From the NCBI GenBank assembly GCA_019925795.1, contig CM034314.1:23615774-23679773 (forward strand): DNA of 64,000 nt, written 5' to 3'. The notes beneath the pieces are model-generated. The model ran no database searches. It was not told the DNA's origin and saw only the letters and a list, made by a program, of their open reading frames with translations. The DNA comes from Dendrobium chrysotoxum (lineage: Eukaryota > Streptophyta > Magnoliopsida > Asparagales > Orchidaceae). Each line of letters begins with the position of its first letter. Within the stretch, counting starts at the first letter, position 1. Position numbers and translations under genes: made by a program. Positions 1 through 11,149 of this stretch are shown piece after piece.

Positions 1-299
1 TAATGGGGTTTATGGGTTAAAGTAGCAACTGAAAATCCCAGAATTGATGGAGGATAGCTTCTAGATATACTCTCAACATTATAAAATTTCTTTTTAAAAA
101 AATTTAAATGAATAATGCTGAGAAAAAATAATACCAAGTCACTCTTACACGAGTTTGGCCAATTTTAGAGAAGGCATGTCTTTTATTTTATTTTTTTACA
201 CTAAGAGGATAGGTTTTGGCTTTAGAATGTTAGAGGAAATGTATAAGGAGAGTCATATAATAAAATATGATTAGAATTTTAGTGATAAAATCCATGCAA
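1..299. other. AT-rich sequence, nothing recognised
   Basis: I see no coding potential, no structural RNA and no clear repeat boundary here. The sequence may belong to the LTR-like block that follows. Confidence 0.4.
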
Positions 300-1825
300 C
301 TGCCATGCCCTTAAATCTAAGTTTGGAAGAATTTCATCTGTCTATCTTTCGACCATCCAATCAGAGCATACAAATTTCATAGAAATAACAGAAATCATAA
401 ATTCATTTATATTCATTAAATATTCACAATTTGATACAAGCCCAAAATAACATATATACAATAAACTAACTCATCTCAATGAATACATGATTACAAAAAG
501 TAAGTACTACTAAATGCTAGCAACTTAGAATATACTAATCTTCCTTCCCTTACCTGAAACATGTAAAAATCACATAATGAGCATAAATCCCAACACGTTC
601 CAATATCAACATCTGAAATCCATGCACAACATAAAATAATCATATCATATAAACAACTATTCATCATCATTTGCATAACTTGTATCATATTGTATCATAT
701 TAGTAATGTATTAGTGACATATAAGTTTGGATTCTTATCATTCATGTTTCTAATGTTATTCAATCAGTTATAATCATTATTATTAGTTACCAATTAGTAA
801 TAGTCAGTCAATCTTATCTATCATCTATTGTTTCTCTCTCCTCCATCATATCATAATAATTAGCAGTCATCAACCTTATGCATCTTATTAGTGTATGCAT
901 CTGCATCATATGTTATCAGAGTAGCATACATGTCAATGTTATATGCTTTAACAATACTATCAATATGTGTATGCATCAATGTAAGATTTGGCAAGGTACG
1001 ATATCCAACTTTAATGTATAGTTTTGAATCCTTCCTTCTGTCTTCTATCAAACTTATCATTTAATCTTATATCATTAATCATCATTATTACAAGTGGACT
1101 TCAATAATCTATAAATAGTTATCACTTTCTACCTACTAGCATAATTCGATTAATCAGTTAGAAGCTAGCTTCCGGGATAACATTATAAACCATCTTTAAA
1201 GGAAAGCTCATCATCCCACCCTCATGTACAGGGTTTTATATTTTAAGAGCCAACCCATATTAATTATAATATTGACAGTTAGCCTTCCTTGCTTATATAA
1301 TCGGCACATACATCATGTATCAGTAGTATCTTTTTCATGCATGAAATGCATGAAACTTTTTAAAATATACAAAAATTTCAAAAAATTATAACTCTCAATT
1401 TGCCCAGGGAAATTCAATAATATTCTAGTCAAAATATCCATAATAATAATAATTTCTATCACATATCAATAGTTACACAATAAAAAATTATAAAAAATAA
1501 GATATATTAGCTTTCTATTAGCTTTAGGGTAGAAAAAACATGCTAAACTCAAAATCATTGAGAACAGATGTAGAATAAGTGTTAATTACTATGATCAGAT
1601 CAACTTTTATAATAGAAATGATGGACAAAAAAGCCCTAGAGATGTTTTTCTCTCCCTTCTCTTTCATCTATCCTCTCTCCCTTATCCTTATCCTTTCTTT
1701 CCTTCCCGGCCAAGCTAAATGAAGTGAGGGGGAGGTGCGGTGATGGCAGGGGTATTTATATAAAAAAAATTATAAAAACTCATTTTAGTGCTTGGCGCCA
1801 TAATGCTCATGTGACCCAGTGTCAC
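300..1825 (-). mobile_element. LTR-like block, family C (copy C1), diverged
   Basis: The order of motifs matches the solo LTR at 52517-54372. A segment near 541-580 with a 'tacctgaaa...ataatgagc' core corresponds to 52790-52840. Much further on, a pyrimidine-rich stretch (1645-1705) is followed by a purine-rich stretch and then a tatttata sequence near 1750, which on the minus strand reads as a TATA box. I infer an old LTR read on the minus strand. The boundaries are approximate because the left edge is not marked by a clean terminal repeat. No protein is encoded. An alternative is a related but distinct LTR family of the same length class. Confidence 0.35.
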
Positions 1826-3532
1826 TATGACGCCCTAGAATATAATTTGGAAGAATTACACTTTTATCTTTTAATATACAACGACCATAGCGAACTAATT
1901 TTTTTAATCAATAAAAATAGTAGCATAAATAAAACTATAAATAAAATTATCAATATATACATCTATATTCATTTTTTCAAAAATCATACACACTACTTAG
2001 GATCTATACGATTACGATATATCTTTCTAGTGTTGAGTAAAAAAAATAATTAAAAAATAGAACGAAACAAAAAATAGTAAACCTAGAGAATCCTAATTAA
2101 TTACACACTCTTGATCCTCTACTTTAACCTGAAATCATTTAAATCATATATAATGAGCTTATAAGCCTAGCAGGTTATCTGATCCTATAACTGACTTAAA
2201 GCATAGTAAAGAAACAATATACATGTCATCAGTCAATTTGTAGCAGTAGTTGTCATATGATCATAAATTCATATAGAAATAATAAAATGCACATGTAGTA
2301 GCAGTAAAGTCTATAACTAATAAAATAATATAGTATGAAAGCCAATAAAACAGTATAGGGAGAAACCAATAAACCAATATAGGTGTTGAATCAATAAAGT
2401 AGTCATGGTATCAACACTATAAATCAGTAAAGAAATTATATAAAATGATAAAATCAAAGCATTCATTAAGACGGTTAAAATTATATCAACATAGTAAAAC
2501 TCTATAATGATATACACATGTTATCCAATTTTTGTATATCAATATCAAATCAATATCTTAATTACGTGCTCAATTTATCACATGATCAGTATTAGTACAG
2601 TGAATCAGTACAGTGAACTAATAGTTGTATCGAATAATATCGATGTCTGTATCGGTAGTAATATTAGTATAATATTGATAGTAAAGTAATGCAGTAATAA
2701 TAAATCCATGCACTGATAATAAATCAGTAAATAATACTAATAAAATAATAAAATTATATAGTAATAGTAATAATGGATCAATAATTAAATCATGTCTTGA
2801 TATCTGCTTATAACTCCACTTCCACTTATAACCCACTTTATACCTCCAACACCCGCACAAGATAAGTGGAGCTAGAATAAAAATAAATCTCCCACATCCA
2901 CACATGATAGATAGGGTCAGAATAAAATATATGTCTCCCACATCCACACAAGATAAATAGGGTTAGAACATAATAGATATGGCCCTTGTCTCATTTCAGA
3001 AAGTGCACTTGTAATATTACATAAATTAAAACTTCTCCAATGTCATTCCATGAATTATTCAAAATAAATGTAACAATTGATAATTATGACTTTAAACATG
3101 AGCATGATAATATATAAACTACCAAAATTATCAATATTGTATAATATTACAAGTGTGAAATCCTACCCAGTAAATATTTTCCTTTCCTTTTAAATTGTAG
3201 ACGAACATTCAAAACAACATTTTAAGACTTCTTGAGAACTATCATGAATACCAAAAAATATCTTTTTTATTAAATATGTATAAAAATCATCACAAAGAAA
3301 ACCAACTAATGAAATGTAAACTTGTTTATAGTCAAAGTACTTAGAATAAAGCATACTACAATATACAAAAAATTACATGGTGAAAACATCATAAAACCAT
3401 AGAAAAATTCTTTTGTTTATGTCTTGTTATCTACTTATTGGAATTGAAATAAAAAACAAGTGTTTATAAGTCTACCTCCCACTTCATAAAACCCTCAAAT
3501 GGCCTGATGATCGAATTTAGCTCTACGGTACC

Positions 3533-3624
<92 letters not shown>

Positions 3625-3990
3625 ATCCTTTCTCTCCTTGTCTTCTCCCTTCTCTAGCAACTAGTGAAATGGAGGGGGGTTTAAGTGAGGAGAGAAAATT
3701 GATTTAGAAATTTATCTAAAAATATTTTTTAGTTGCCAATGCCGCATCAGTCGGTTGAAATCTTTTAGATTCCCCCATATTCCACAAACCTAAGAGCCCA
3801 ACACCGCAAAGCTCTCTCAAATATCTTTCCCAAACAGAGAAGAAATTATTACAATGCTGCTACTTCTAGTGCCATGATGCTCCAAAGAGCATTTTGCCTC
3901 CTACGATTTTCTCTTCTCCACTTCAATCTTTAAATGCTTTTTACAATTAACTTGACACTTCAAGACTTACAACTAATAACTAGATCGTAA
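1826..3990 (-). mobile_element. LTR-like block, family C (copy C2)
   Basis: The first 700 bases align by eye with 52517-53250. Shared landmarks are the cgccctagaatataattt start, the 'atcctct...cctgaaatcatttaaat' segment near 2110-2145, and 'atgtcatcagtcaattt' near 2224. The segment at 3480-3530 matches the part of the solo LTR just before its pyrimidine tract, but here the tract has grown into a long CT microsatellite. The right edge is uncertain: a terminal-looking attattaca lies near 3845-3853, and the pyrimidine-rich region continues somewhat beyond it. The reading frames inside are chance. Confidence 0.45.
3537..3624. repeat. (CT)n microsatellite
   Basis: A nearly perfect run of CT dinucleotides of about 88 bases, with one TTT interruption near 3608. 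It lies inside the pyrimidine tract of the family C LTR, so it probably expanded from that tract. The Ser-Leu frame across it is not a gene. Confidence 0.98.
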
Positions 3991-4782
3991 TAAGTGGGGG
4001 ATTCGTAACAAATTAGTTCAACTAGCTAAGTCCTAGGATAATGACTATTATAGAATAGCCATTATAAGACATTACTAGGATGAAAAACATGATAGGATTT
4101 CAAATTTTAGAGCTCTAATAGGTTTTAAATGATTAATCTCAAATTTAGATTATTTTGGGAGGTTGTATGGCTAAGTGAGGAAAAACACCGTCATAAAAAG
4201 ATATAGATCTCATTGAGCTCAGGAAATCAAATACTCTACTCAAAATGAGAAATATGTAGCAACATTTGAGAGCAATCATAGAAGAAAAAATGTAGAAATT
4301 TGATGTAAGCTAATGAATTTTCTTTTGAATGGTATGCAATTATAATGAAATTAAAAAGAAAGGTATATGATTGAGTAAATGTCGTAATGTTGTGATCTAA
4401 ATTTTTTTCATAAAGTTTTATTAATGAGATGGTAAGAAAATATTAATGATTATAATAATAAAATTTAATGCAAGAAATGCAATTCAAAAGGCTATAAGAT
4501 GTTCTAAATAAAACTTTAATACAAATCTAATGTAATAAGAGTTGGGATAATGAATATGAATTCAAGCAAAGGATATTGTCATTATTTATTCATCCCAAAA
4601 ATTGTTACATTTGGACTCACTACTAATTTTGATTAAAATAAAAGATAATATGTTTATCAAAGATGATATTTTAATATTTTTATATAAGAACAAGAGCAAT
4701 TAACTACCTGAGATTAAAAAGAAGAAAAAGGGAGAATGGAAACACAATGAAAATAACATTTCTATATTGAAAAATAAGCTAA
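3991..4782. other. Intergenic AT-rich sequence
   Basis: No recognisable coding, RNA or transposon structure was found. It ends at a MITE insertion. Confidence 0.4.
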
Positions 4783-4885
4783 AACTTCGTTTGAGGTGGC
4801 TTTCTTACTGCTTCTTAAAATAGCTTTTTTTTTGTACTAGAAAGCTGCTTAAGGAAGCAATAAGAAAGCCGTCCCAAACGAAGCC
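4783..4885. mobile_element. Tourist-like foldback MITE, copy 1
   Basis: This short, almost fully self-complementary element has the left arm AACTTCGTTTGAGGTGG and the right arm ending CCGTCCCAAACGAAGCC. It is flanked by TAA on both sides (4780-4782 and 4886-4888). The centre is a T-rich then GTACTAGAAAG-type turn shared by all copies. It encodes nothing. The TIR start and the 3 bp duplication are those of the PIF/Harbinger (Tourist) superfamily. The first two bases are AA where most copies have GG. Confidence 0.9.
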
Positions 4886-5625
4886 TAACTCTTTTTGTAA
4901 TCTATGACAATGAAGAGTACTTTTATGAGTAATCCTTTGTCTAGATTGTGATTTTCTTTCCTTGGTACTTCTTCTCATAGGGTAGTGCACTCACACTCAA
5001 AAGATTATATACTTAGTAGAGAAAATAATAGCAAATGCACTCAAGAAGAGCTATGTTCATTCATTTCATCATCCAAAACTTAAGTTCTTTGTATTATAAT
5101 AGACTTTCTATTTATAAGAATATGAGAGAGAGACCAAAATATAAAACCTACCCCCATTAAAATTTACGGTAAAATTTTTACCTATCACGATTTTCATACT
5201 TAACACTATGCTCAAAAAAAAAAAAGGGCCATCATTATTCATGACATAAGAAAATCTTTTATGCTAAATAAAATTACTTAGGAATACCTAATAAGTCCTT
5301 GTTGTAAAATGAATAAATGCAGCTGTTAAAAATATATAGAGAACTCTTGTTGAGCTTTAATAGAAACACTACTTAAGATTAAATTAGATTGGCTAATTTC
5401 CGATGAATTTTTTCAGCAACTTCAAATGATGTTAGGGCCGAGCAAGGTTACTGCCTAGTAAAAAAAAAATATATTGAATATCTTTCAAAATTTGATTTTA
5501 CTGGCGAAATCATCACATACTTTGAAAGTAAATTGATCCTTCTTAATTGACCAACATACCTATATAACAGTTCCTTATGATCAAATTGATTTGGTGAATC
5601 TGACCTAAGCAATATTTGAATCTAA

Positions 5626-5746
5626 GGCTTCGTTTGAGACGGCTTTCTTATTGCTTTCTTAAAGAAGCTTTCTAGTAGAACAAATAAATTTTTTATACTA
5701 GAAAGTTGATTTAAAAAGCAATAAAAAAGCCGTCCCAAATGAAGCC
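5626..5746. mobile_element. Tourist-like foldback MITE, copy 2
   Basis: This copy has well preserved ends, GGCTTCGTTTGAGACGG and CCGTCCCAAATGAAGCC, and a perfect TAA duplication (5623-5625 and 5747-5749). It is about 121 bp long with hairpin arms. The next copy starts directly after the right-hand duplication. Confidence 0.92.
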
Positions 5747-5749
5747 TAA

Positions 5750-5855
5750 GATTTCGTTTGGGATGACTTTTCTATTGTTTTGAAAAGCAACTTTTTAGTA
5801 CAAAATTGATAAAAACAGTTAAAAAACAATGACAAAATCTATCCCAAACAAAACC
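5750..5855. mobile_element. Tourist-like foldback MITE, copy 3, degenerate
   Basis: It starts GATTTCGTTTGGGATGAC and ends ATCCCAAACAAAACC. It shares the left TAA (5747-5749) with copy 2, and the right flank is CAA, one change from TAA. The arms are more diverged than in copy 2, which suggests an older insertion next to which copy 2 landed. Confidence 0.8.
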
Positions 5856-6009
5856 CAAACTTATCTCAAAGCTTGTTCACCTTATTGCCAAATACAATAT
5901 TAGGCTTCTCTTTCCAAAAATTTCCATCATTTAAATATCATTTCAACATGCAACACCTATAAATTAAAGTAAATCGTTGTAATGCACAAATATATAATAT
6001 TTCTCAAAC

Positions 6010-6560
6010 AAAACTTTAGTTTAATCTGTGGGCCACCACAGTGCATGAATTCCCAACTAAACTCATCTGGCAACGCACATGTGACCACCGTACACCTCCA
6101 TTAAGCTAACACGTGCGAGCAACCGTGCACCAGCTTTCACACGTGACAAAACAGTTACTAAGACACATTCCGCTGTCCGTTTGCGGAGAGTTATTACTTA
6201 TTAGGAAGGTCGAAGCTCTTTAATTGAAGGGAACGGTTCGGGCTCGCCTTCTCACGGTCTAAGCCGGCTCGAACCGTCCAATAAATGCCGGATCAAGCTC
6301 TCATGCAACCACATGGATGCGTATCATGGTGGGCCATGGCTCCGCTCCATCATGATTAATGGGAATTGGAGCTCATAGAAGAGCAGAAAAAGAGGAAAAA
6401 AGAAAAAAAAAAATTGGACTATTTTTTTATTTTGCGGAGAGAACAGATGCATGTGATGCAATCAATTGGATCACCATTGTTCGGATGGGAAATGGCTTTT
6501 ATCACTTCACATGTGAGGGCGTTCACATGTTATGTGCAAGGTTTTTGTAAGTATAAAAAA
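6010..6560. other. GC-richer island with ACGTG motifs; no gene assigned
   Basis: Base composition changes sharply from the surrounding AT-rich sequence. The island contains acacgtgcg near 6108 and acacgtgac near 6138, both with the ACGTG core bound by plant bZIP/bHLH factors. It also has a near-repeat of cggttcgggctcg and ccggctcgaaccgt (6235-6280) in opposite orientations. Two short overlapping frames (6359-6566) have a purine-rich N terminus and no recognised domain. It could be a relict promoter, unique sequence or part of an unrecognised DNA transposon. Confidence 0.35.
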
Positions 6561-6960
6561 AATTAATAAATGCTATCTAGATTTCTTAAATACAAAATAA
6601 ATGAGATATTAATTAAATAATTTTAATAATTTTTTTAATAATGAAAGCTAAATTAGAAAAATATGTGGCTCAAATTCACATTCTAGAAAAGTAATTTTCT
6701 CTTATTATTGGCTTCAAAATCGTTCTTTTTTTTATGTTTTGATTTTAGATGGCTTAATTTCTAGCTAAGTTTTATATGTTTTTTTTATTTGTAAAAAATA
6801 AGCATTCCTAAAAAATTTTACTTCTACAAAAGTGATTTTGCAAGATGATTTTTTTAATTAAGTTGTGTTCTTTTTAAATCTCTTTTTTTTCTTAATATCT
6901 AGACCATATTGAAAACTTATAATTGCAGGCTATTATATTCGCAGCAGTCGAGTGAGTGAA

Positions 6961-8230
6961 TTTTTCATCCTAGCGATGTATGAATATCCAACACACAAAA
7001 AAAAGTAGAAAGAGCAAAAAAAAAAAAAACACAAGAATATTTTTTACATTGAAAATCCAAGAAGGAAAAAATAACGGGTCCTTGCCTAGGTGAAAAGATT
7101 CCACTATATTTAAATAAGTTACAGAGGTCGATTTGTCACTTGACTTTGAAGCTATTAAATTATAATTATGGGTGTTCAAGAGACTGCAACGACCTTGGTC
7201 GGATGACAGAGGTCGAAAGTCTTGTGGCAGCGGCTGGGAGATGGTCCAACAGAGGTTAACGAGAAGCAAATGTCCGACAGCAGTTAGCGATCGGGCAGAG
7301 GTCCAACGTCGATCAGCGGCTGGGCGATGATCCAACGATAGTCTGGAGTATCAGCTGCCCCCTATTTCGATCATCGAAGTTTGTTGAAAATTGAAGTTAG
7401 GGTGACCCTAAATTTTTTTTTCAAAAGTTTTTAACTTTTATATGCCTCGAGATTCATGCCTAATTAAGGTAATTTTCGATGACGTATCAGCTGCCCCCTA
7501 TTTCTAGGCATCAAAGCTCGCAATGTACGAAAATATACGCCTGAGCATTTTGAACTGCTAGTGATAAAAAAATTATAATTTTAAGCAAATTACAAGGCAC
7601 GATCACTCCCTAGACGTCAACGTAGAGCTCCCCTCAGGGTCATAAACCAAGTAGTACCATCTATCATAATTCTAGCATTCCATGAAGTTTGTGTAACGAG
7701 AAGCAAAAAATATCAAAATTTTCTTCTTGAAACTTTTGAAATAGCCTGAAACTGACTTTGGAAGCTCCCTTGGGCTTTCGAAAGAATCAAAATTGAGTCT
7801 GGCATGACAAAACAGTATTCTTGGGGATCTTAAAAATGTCGGAATCAAACAGTCTGGAGAAAAAATTGGGCTTGGACATGCATAGGCGATCGAACCAGCT
7901 GACTGGTTCGCCGGTCACCACTTGCTGTCGGTAGTAGGCATCCGCACATTGCTAGGATGGCTGCATGGGGCGCGTCGAGCATCCATCAATTGAATATTTT
8001 TTTAATATTTTTTTACATTGCCTCTCATCATAGGCGGCTATAATGCCGCCTCAAATTAGGCGACAATTTTTTTAGATTAATTTCATTTTTTAATATTAAA
8101 AAAAGGGAATTTTTTTATTTTTAGCTCAAAACCATTCTAAAAAATCAGAGAAAATTTATTTCAATTCTCCCTTATGAAATCTATAAATACCCCCCTTGGG
8201 GGTGACGAAAAAGGCACCACTTTTCTATGC
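6961..8230 (+). mobile_element. LTR or promoter-like block of a decayed LTR element
   Basis: This block is more GC-rich than its surroundings and has internal repetition. The motif cagcggctgggngatg occurs at about 7228 and 7314 (86 bp apart). The motif gtatcagctgccccctattt occurs at 7348 and 7484 (136 bp apart). A TATA-like box lies at 8182-8189 near the right end. The stretch around 7405-7465 resembles 13040-13118, so the block is repeated in the genome. It leads into a 90 bp tandem array and a gag-like frame on the same strand. I infer a plant LTR U3/R region, but I cannot mark its ends or a primer site. Confidence 0.4.
8182..8189 (+). promoter_or_regulatory. Putative TATA box (tataaata)
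   Basis: The sequence ctataaataccccccttggg is a classic plant TATA context followed by a C-rich run. It sits about 120 bases before the tandem array and is a plausible start of a retroelement transcript. This is inferred from sequence only. Confidence 0.4.
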
Positions 8231-8303
8231 CGGTCCAAAGTTTCTCCCCTAAACTAAGGTAGAAACGGATTAGCAAATATTAGGAGGCTTTTGATACCGA
8301 AAA

Positions 8304-8908
8304 GGCCTGGTCCTCTATGCAATCTTCAGTCTTTCTCTATAAAAGTGGCAAAGACTATCTTATAGGAATATAAAGACCATCAACATCAGCAAAGGCCCAA
8401 TCCTTTGCATAGGCTCCGATCTTCCATTATAAAAGTGGCAAAAATTATCTTGTAGGAGTCTAAAAATTGTTAAGAGTGATATAGGCTCAGTCCTATACTC
8501 ATGCTCCAATCTTCCTTTGTAAAAGGGGCAGAGACTGTCATGTAGGAGTTTAAGGACTGTCAATAGATGCAGAGGCTCGGTCCTCTTTATATGCTCTGAT
8601 CTTTTTTTTATAAAGGGGCGAAGATTGTCCTATAGGAGTCTAAAGGTCATCAATAGTGGTAATGGCCTGGTCCTCTATGTAGGATTTAATCTTCCTCTAT
8701 AAAGGGGTGAAGACTGCCTAGTAGGAGTCTAAAGACCATCAATAGTTATAAAGGCCCAATCCTCTACGCAGGCTCCGGTCTTCCTCTTTGAAAGGGGCAA
8801 TGACTGTCATGTAGGAGTTCAAAGATTGTCAATAGTGGTAAAGGCCTAGTCTTCTGCATAGGCTCAGTATCCCTCTATAAAAGGGGTAAAGACTGTCATG
8901 GAGGAAAG
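8304..8908 (+). repeat. Tandem array of about seven 90 bp units, most with a TATA-like motif
   Basis: Units start with ggcc/ggct at about 8304, 8394, 8484, 8574, 8664, 8753 and 8843, so the spacing is 90, 90, 90, 90, 89 and 90. Each unit has a core of the type 'ggtcctct.tgc..gctc.gatcttcctctataaaaggggcaaagactgtcatgtaggagt'. A diverged extra unit may lie upstream of 8304. Copies differ by roughly one base in six or more, so this is an old array. It sits between the promoter-like block and the gag-like frame, where plant gypsy elements often carry 5' UTR tandem repeats. Confidence 0.9.
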
Positions 8909-10575
8909 ATATCTGTATAGCAATCAACGGATGAACATAGAGTTATTAGTAAGGACGTCTTCTTCAAAAAATTTGAAAGATATGACAGGTAAAAATAGGA
9001 GAAGACCCTATGGAATGATATCAGTTGATGACACTACATCTACTATTACTTCAGACGGCTTAGCAGTTATTCATAAGAAGTTCCATTTACCAAAGGACTT
9101 AGTGATTGTTGCTCCTAAAAGGTCTGGCAGTGCACGTTCTTCCCAACTAGGTTCATTACAGTATTAAGATGATGTTGTGCACAAGGTTGAGATTTTCTCC
9201 AGCTCCTAATTTATAAGAGATCTTTACAAAGTGTGGCGTTACTTTATCCCAATTCTTATGTAGGGCCATAATAGTTATTATTGGCTTGACAATTCGTTTT
9301 TTAAAATATGGGGTAACACTGACTATTGAGTACTTATTAAAGTTATATAAATTTATAAGTTATTTACAAGGTATTTACAAGGTATTATTTCATGTTAGAG
9401 CAATAAGAAGTAGTTAGATTTTTTAACATGCGACCCTTCTAAGAACTGGTCCAGCTCTTTTTTCCTTTTTTGTGAAGAATGAGTAGGGTCTTCCTAAAAG
9501 ATGAAGAAAATTAAAGGAACTACCAAACTCCCCTCACCTAGAAGAAGATGAGATATTGAAAATTCTTAAATTCTCTGACATAAAAAGCCTTTAAGAGAGG
9601 ATACAACATATTAGTTGTTGTGTTTAAGGAGAAACTTTTTAAGGTTGGGATTTCCATTCAAGTAGGAAGATCTCATGATGTTCCATTGAAGAAATCTCAA
9701 AAAGTTCAAGAGGCAAGTCCTAATGCTTTAAAGTCCTTCTAAAAATTCTTTAGGATGACAAAGGGAGAATGGACCTTCCTCTGTAAATAAGAGAAAAGTG
9801 AATAGTGTAGTGACATTACCAAATGATGGTGAATTATGTAAGGAGGTTGTTTATCCTTTAATGATAAATATTATTGCCCTTAATTTAGATAGTGAGATTT
9901 GGCCCCTCCAGATACATATCCCCAAAGAAGTGCTAAACTATGTCTTTGTCGGGCAATAGCCTGAAAAAATAGTGATTAATTATCTAGAACTCGTTTTTCA
10001 TTTTCTTTTTCTTTTCAGATGCTCATGATCATATATATAATGCAAATAATTCAAAAGATTGATGTGGACTACTAATTTGATGTGATGCCCAAGAATCTAA
10101 TTTAAAAGAATTATTCTTTTAATAAATAATAACCAAAACTATCTAATTTTATTTATCAGAAATAAAACAATAAAACATATTCTATAATTCAAAACATCAA
10201 TGTACACATTTATATTCAATCCCAAAAATCATATACAATACTCAGGATCTATACATTCATCACATTTAACATAGTGTTGGATGAGTGAAATGATGAGTTT
10301 ATGAAGGTTAAATATTTGTAGGGGGAGTACAAATGGAAGTTGAATGGAAAAATTAAAGAGACATCAGTATTGAAAAGCCAACTAGCCGAGTACCGAGCTG
10401 AGCTAGCGATGATATCCACCACTCTTTCCCTTCAAAATTGGAAAAAAAAATCACTCTCATAATTACTTGATCAAAGCTCATACAGAAACTATATATTCAG
10501 AAAAATGAAGCTTTAAAGGCACTTAAAATAGAGAAGAGTACCCTTCAGGCTGAAAAAGAAGCTCTTCAATACTTC
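8898..10575 (+). pseudogene. Decayed gag-like / plant transposon reading frame with coiled coil
   Basis: An open stretch (8898-9167) encodes a basic, serine-rich segment with TSDGLAVIHKKFHLPKDL. The following 400 bases still read as protein with many stops, for example FGVTLTIEYLLKLYKF after a frameshift. The last part (about 10500-10575) reads KNEALKALKIEKSTLQAEKE, a clear heptad-rich coiled coil. The layout resembles the plant-specific 'putative gypsy type transposon' proteins (Transposase_28 family). That assignment is from memory of the family layout, not a search. A fragment of a family C LTR (10081-10295) interrupts it, and the frame is certainly non-functional. Confidence 0.4.
10081..10295 (-). 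mobile_element. Family C LTR fragment
   Basis: The start tgtgatgcccaagaatctaa matches the solo LTR start at 52517 (tgtaatgtcccagaattt). The next 200 bases follow the same order: an 'aactatctaatttta' segment, 'aaaacatcaatgtacacat', then 'actcaggatctat'. It stops abruptly near 10295, so it is a truncated terminal part of an LTR. Confidence 0.6.
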
Positions 10576-10578
10576 AGT

Positions 10579-10815
10579 AGGATAATTATTACAATTAGAG
10601 TAAACAGTAGTAATTTATTGCAAGTAAGTATACTTTTTCATGGGTTCGACACTCTACTCTATCACTTTAATACTTGATTTACCATGTGTACTTGCATATA
10701 TTAAGTGAGGTTTTATTATTTTAATATCAACGAAAATCTAAGTATGATTTAGAGGTGATAGAGCCCTAGATTTTTATACAATTTAAAAGTTCATTCTTTA
10801 ACCCTCATTACATAC
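10579..10815 (+). mobile_element. Family B LTR 3' end fragment
   Basis: This segment aligns with 43385-43590, the last part of the plus-strand family B LTR. Shared landmarks are gataattattacaatta, cactctactctatcac, a 'tacttga' block and gatagagccctagat. No PBS follows here, so this is a truncated fragment in the orientation opposite to the LTR at 11150-12682. Confidence 0.65.
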
Positions 10816-11127
10816 TCCATAAGAGATTTAGAATGGTCTTGATCTTATACTAGGTCAGACATCTTTAAAATCTTTTTAATTTTTCAAATTTTTATAAAGG
10901 TCCTTTCTATTTTAGGGCAAAAAAAAAAAAGAGTTCCTTACTAGATCGATCAAGCATATAATAATGATGAAACAACTAAAATAAAAAGAAAAGCTTAATG
11001 ATTGAAAAATATTTTTTTTATTTTTTCAAAATTTTTATTAAATAAAATAAAATTAAAGGATATAAGTAGGTCTGAATACGCGTTTATTTTAATAATATAG
11101 TCAAACTTGTAATACGTAAGTTACTTT
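10816..11127. other. AT-rich leader-like sequence next to the family B primer site
   Basis: In the minus direction this follows the PBS and so would be the 5' untranslated leader of the family B element. No gag frame is readable in it. Confidence 0.35.
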
Positions 11128-11143
11128 CCTAGCAATGGTACCA
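11128..11143 (-). other. Primer binding site of family B element
   Basis: On the minus strand the sequence reads TGGTACCATTGCTAGG, six bases after the LTR end. It resembles the TGGCGCCGTTGCCGGGG site found in Athila/Tat-type plant gypsy elements, mostly with transition changes as expected from methylated-C decay. It matches the site at 43619-43634 in position and form. Confidence 0.7.
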
Positions 11144-11149
11144 AAAACT

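Noticed and set aside
3507..3707. Ser/Leu-repeat reading frame
   Set aside because: It is the translation of a CT microsatellite.
6970..7335. 121-codon minus-strand frame
   Set aside because: It crosses short internal repeats and A runs of an LTR-like block. No domain visible.
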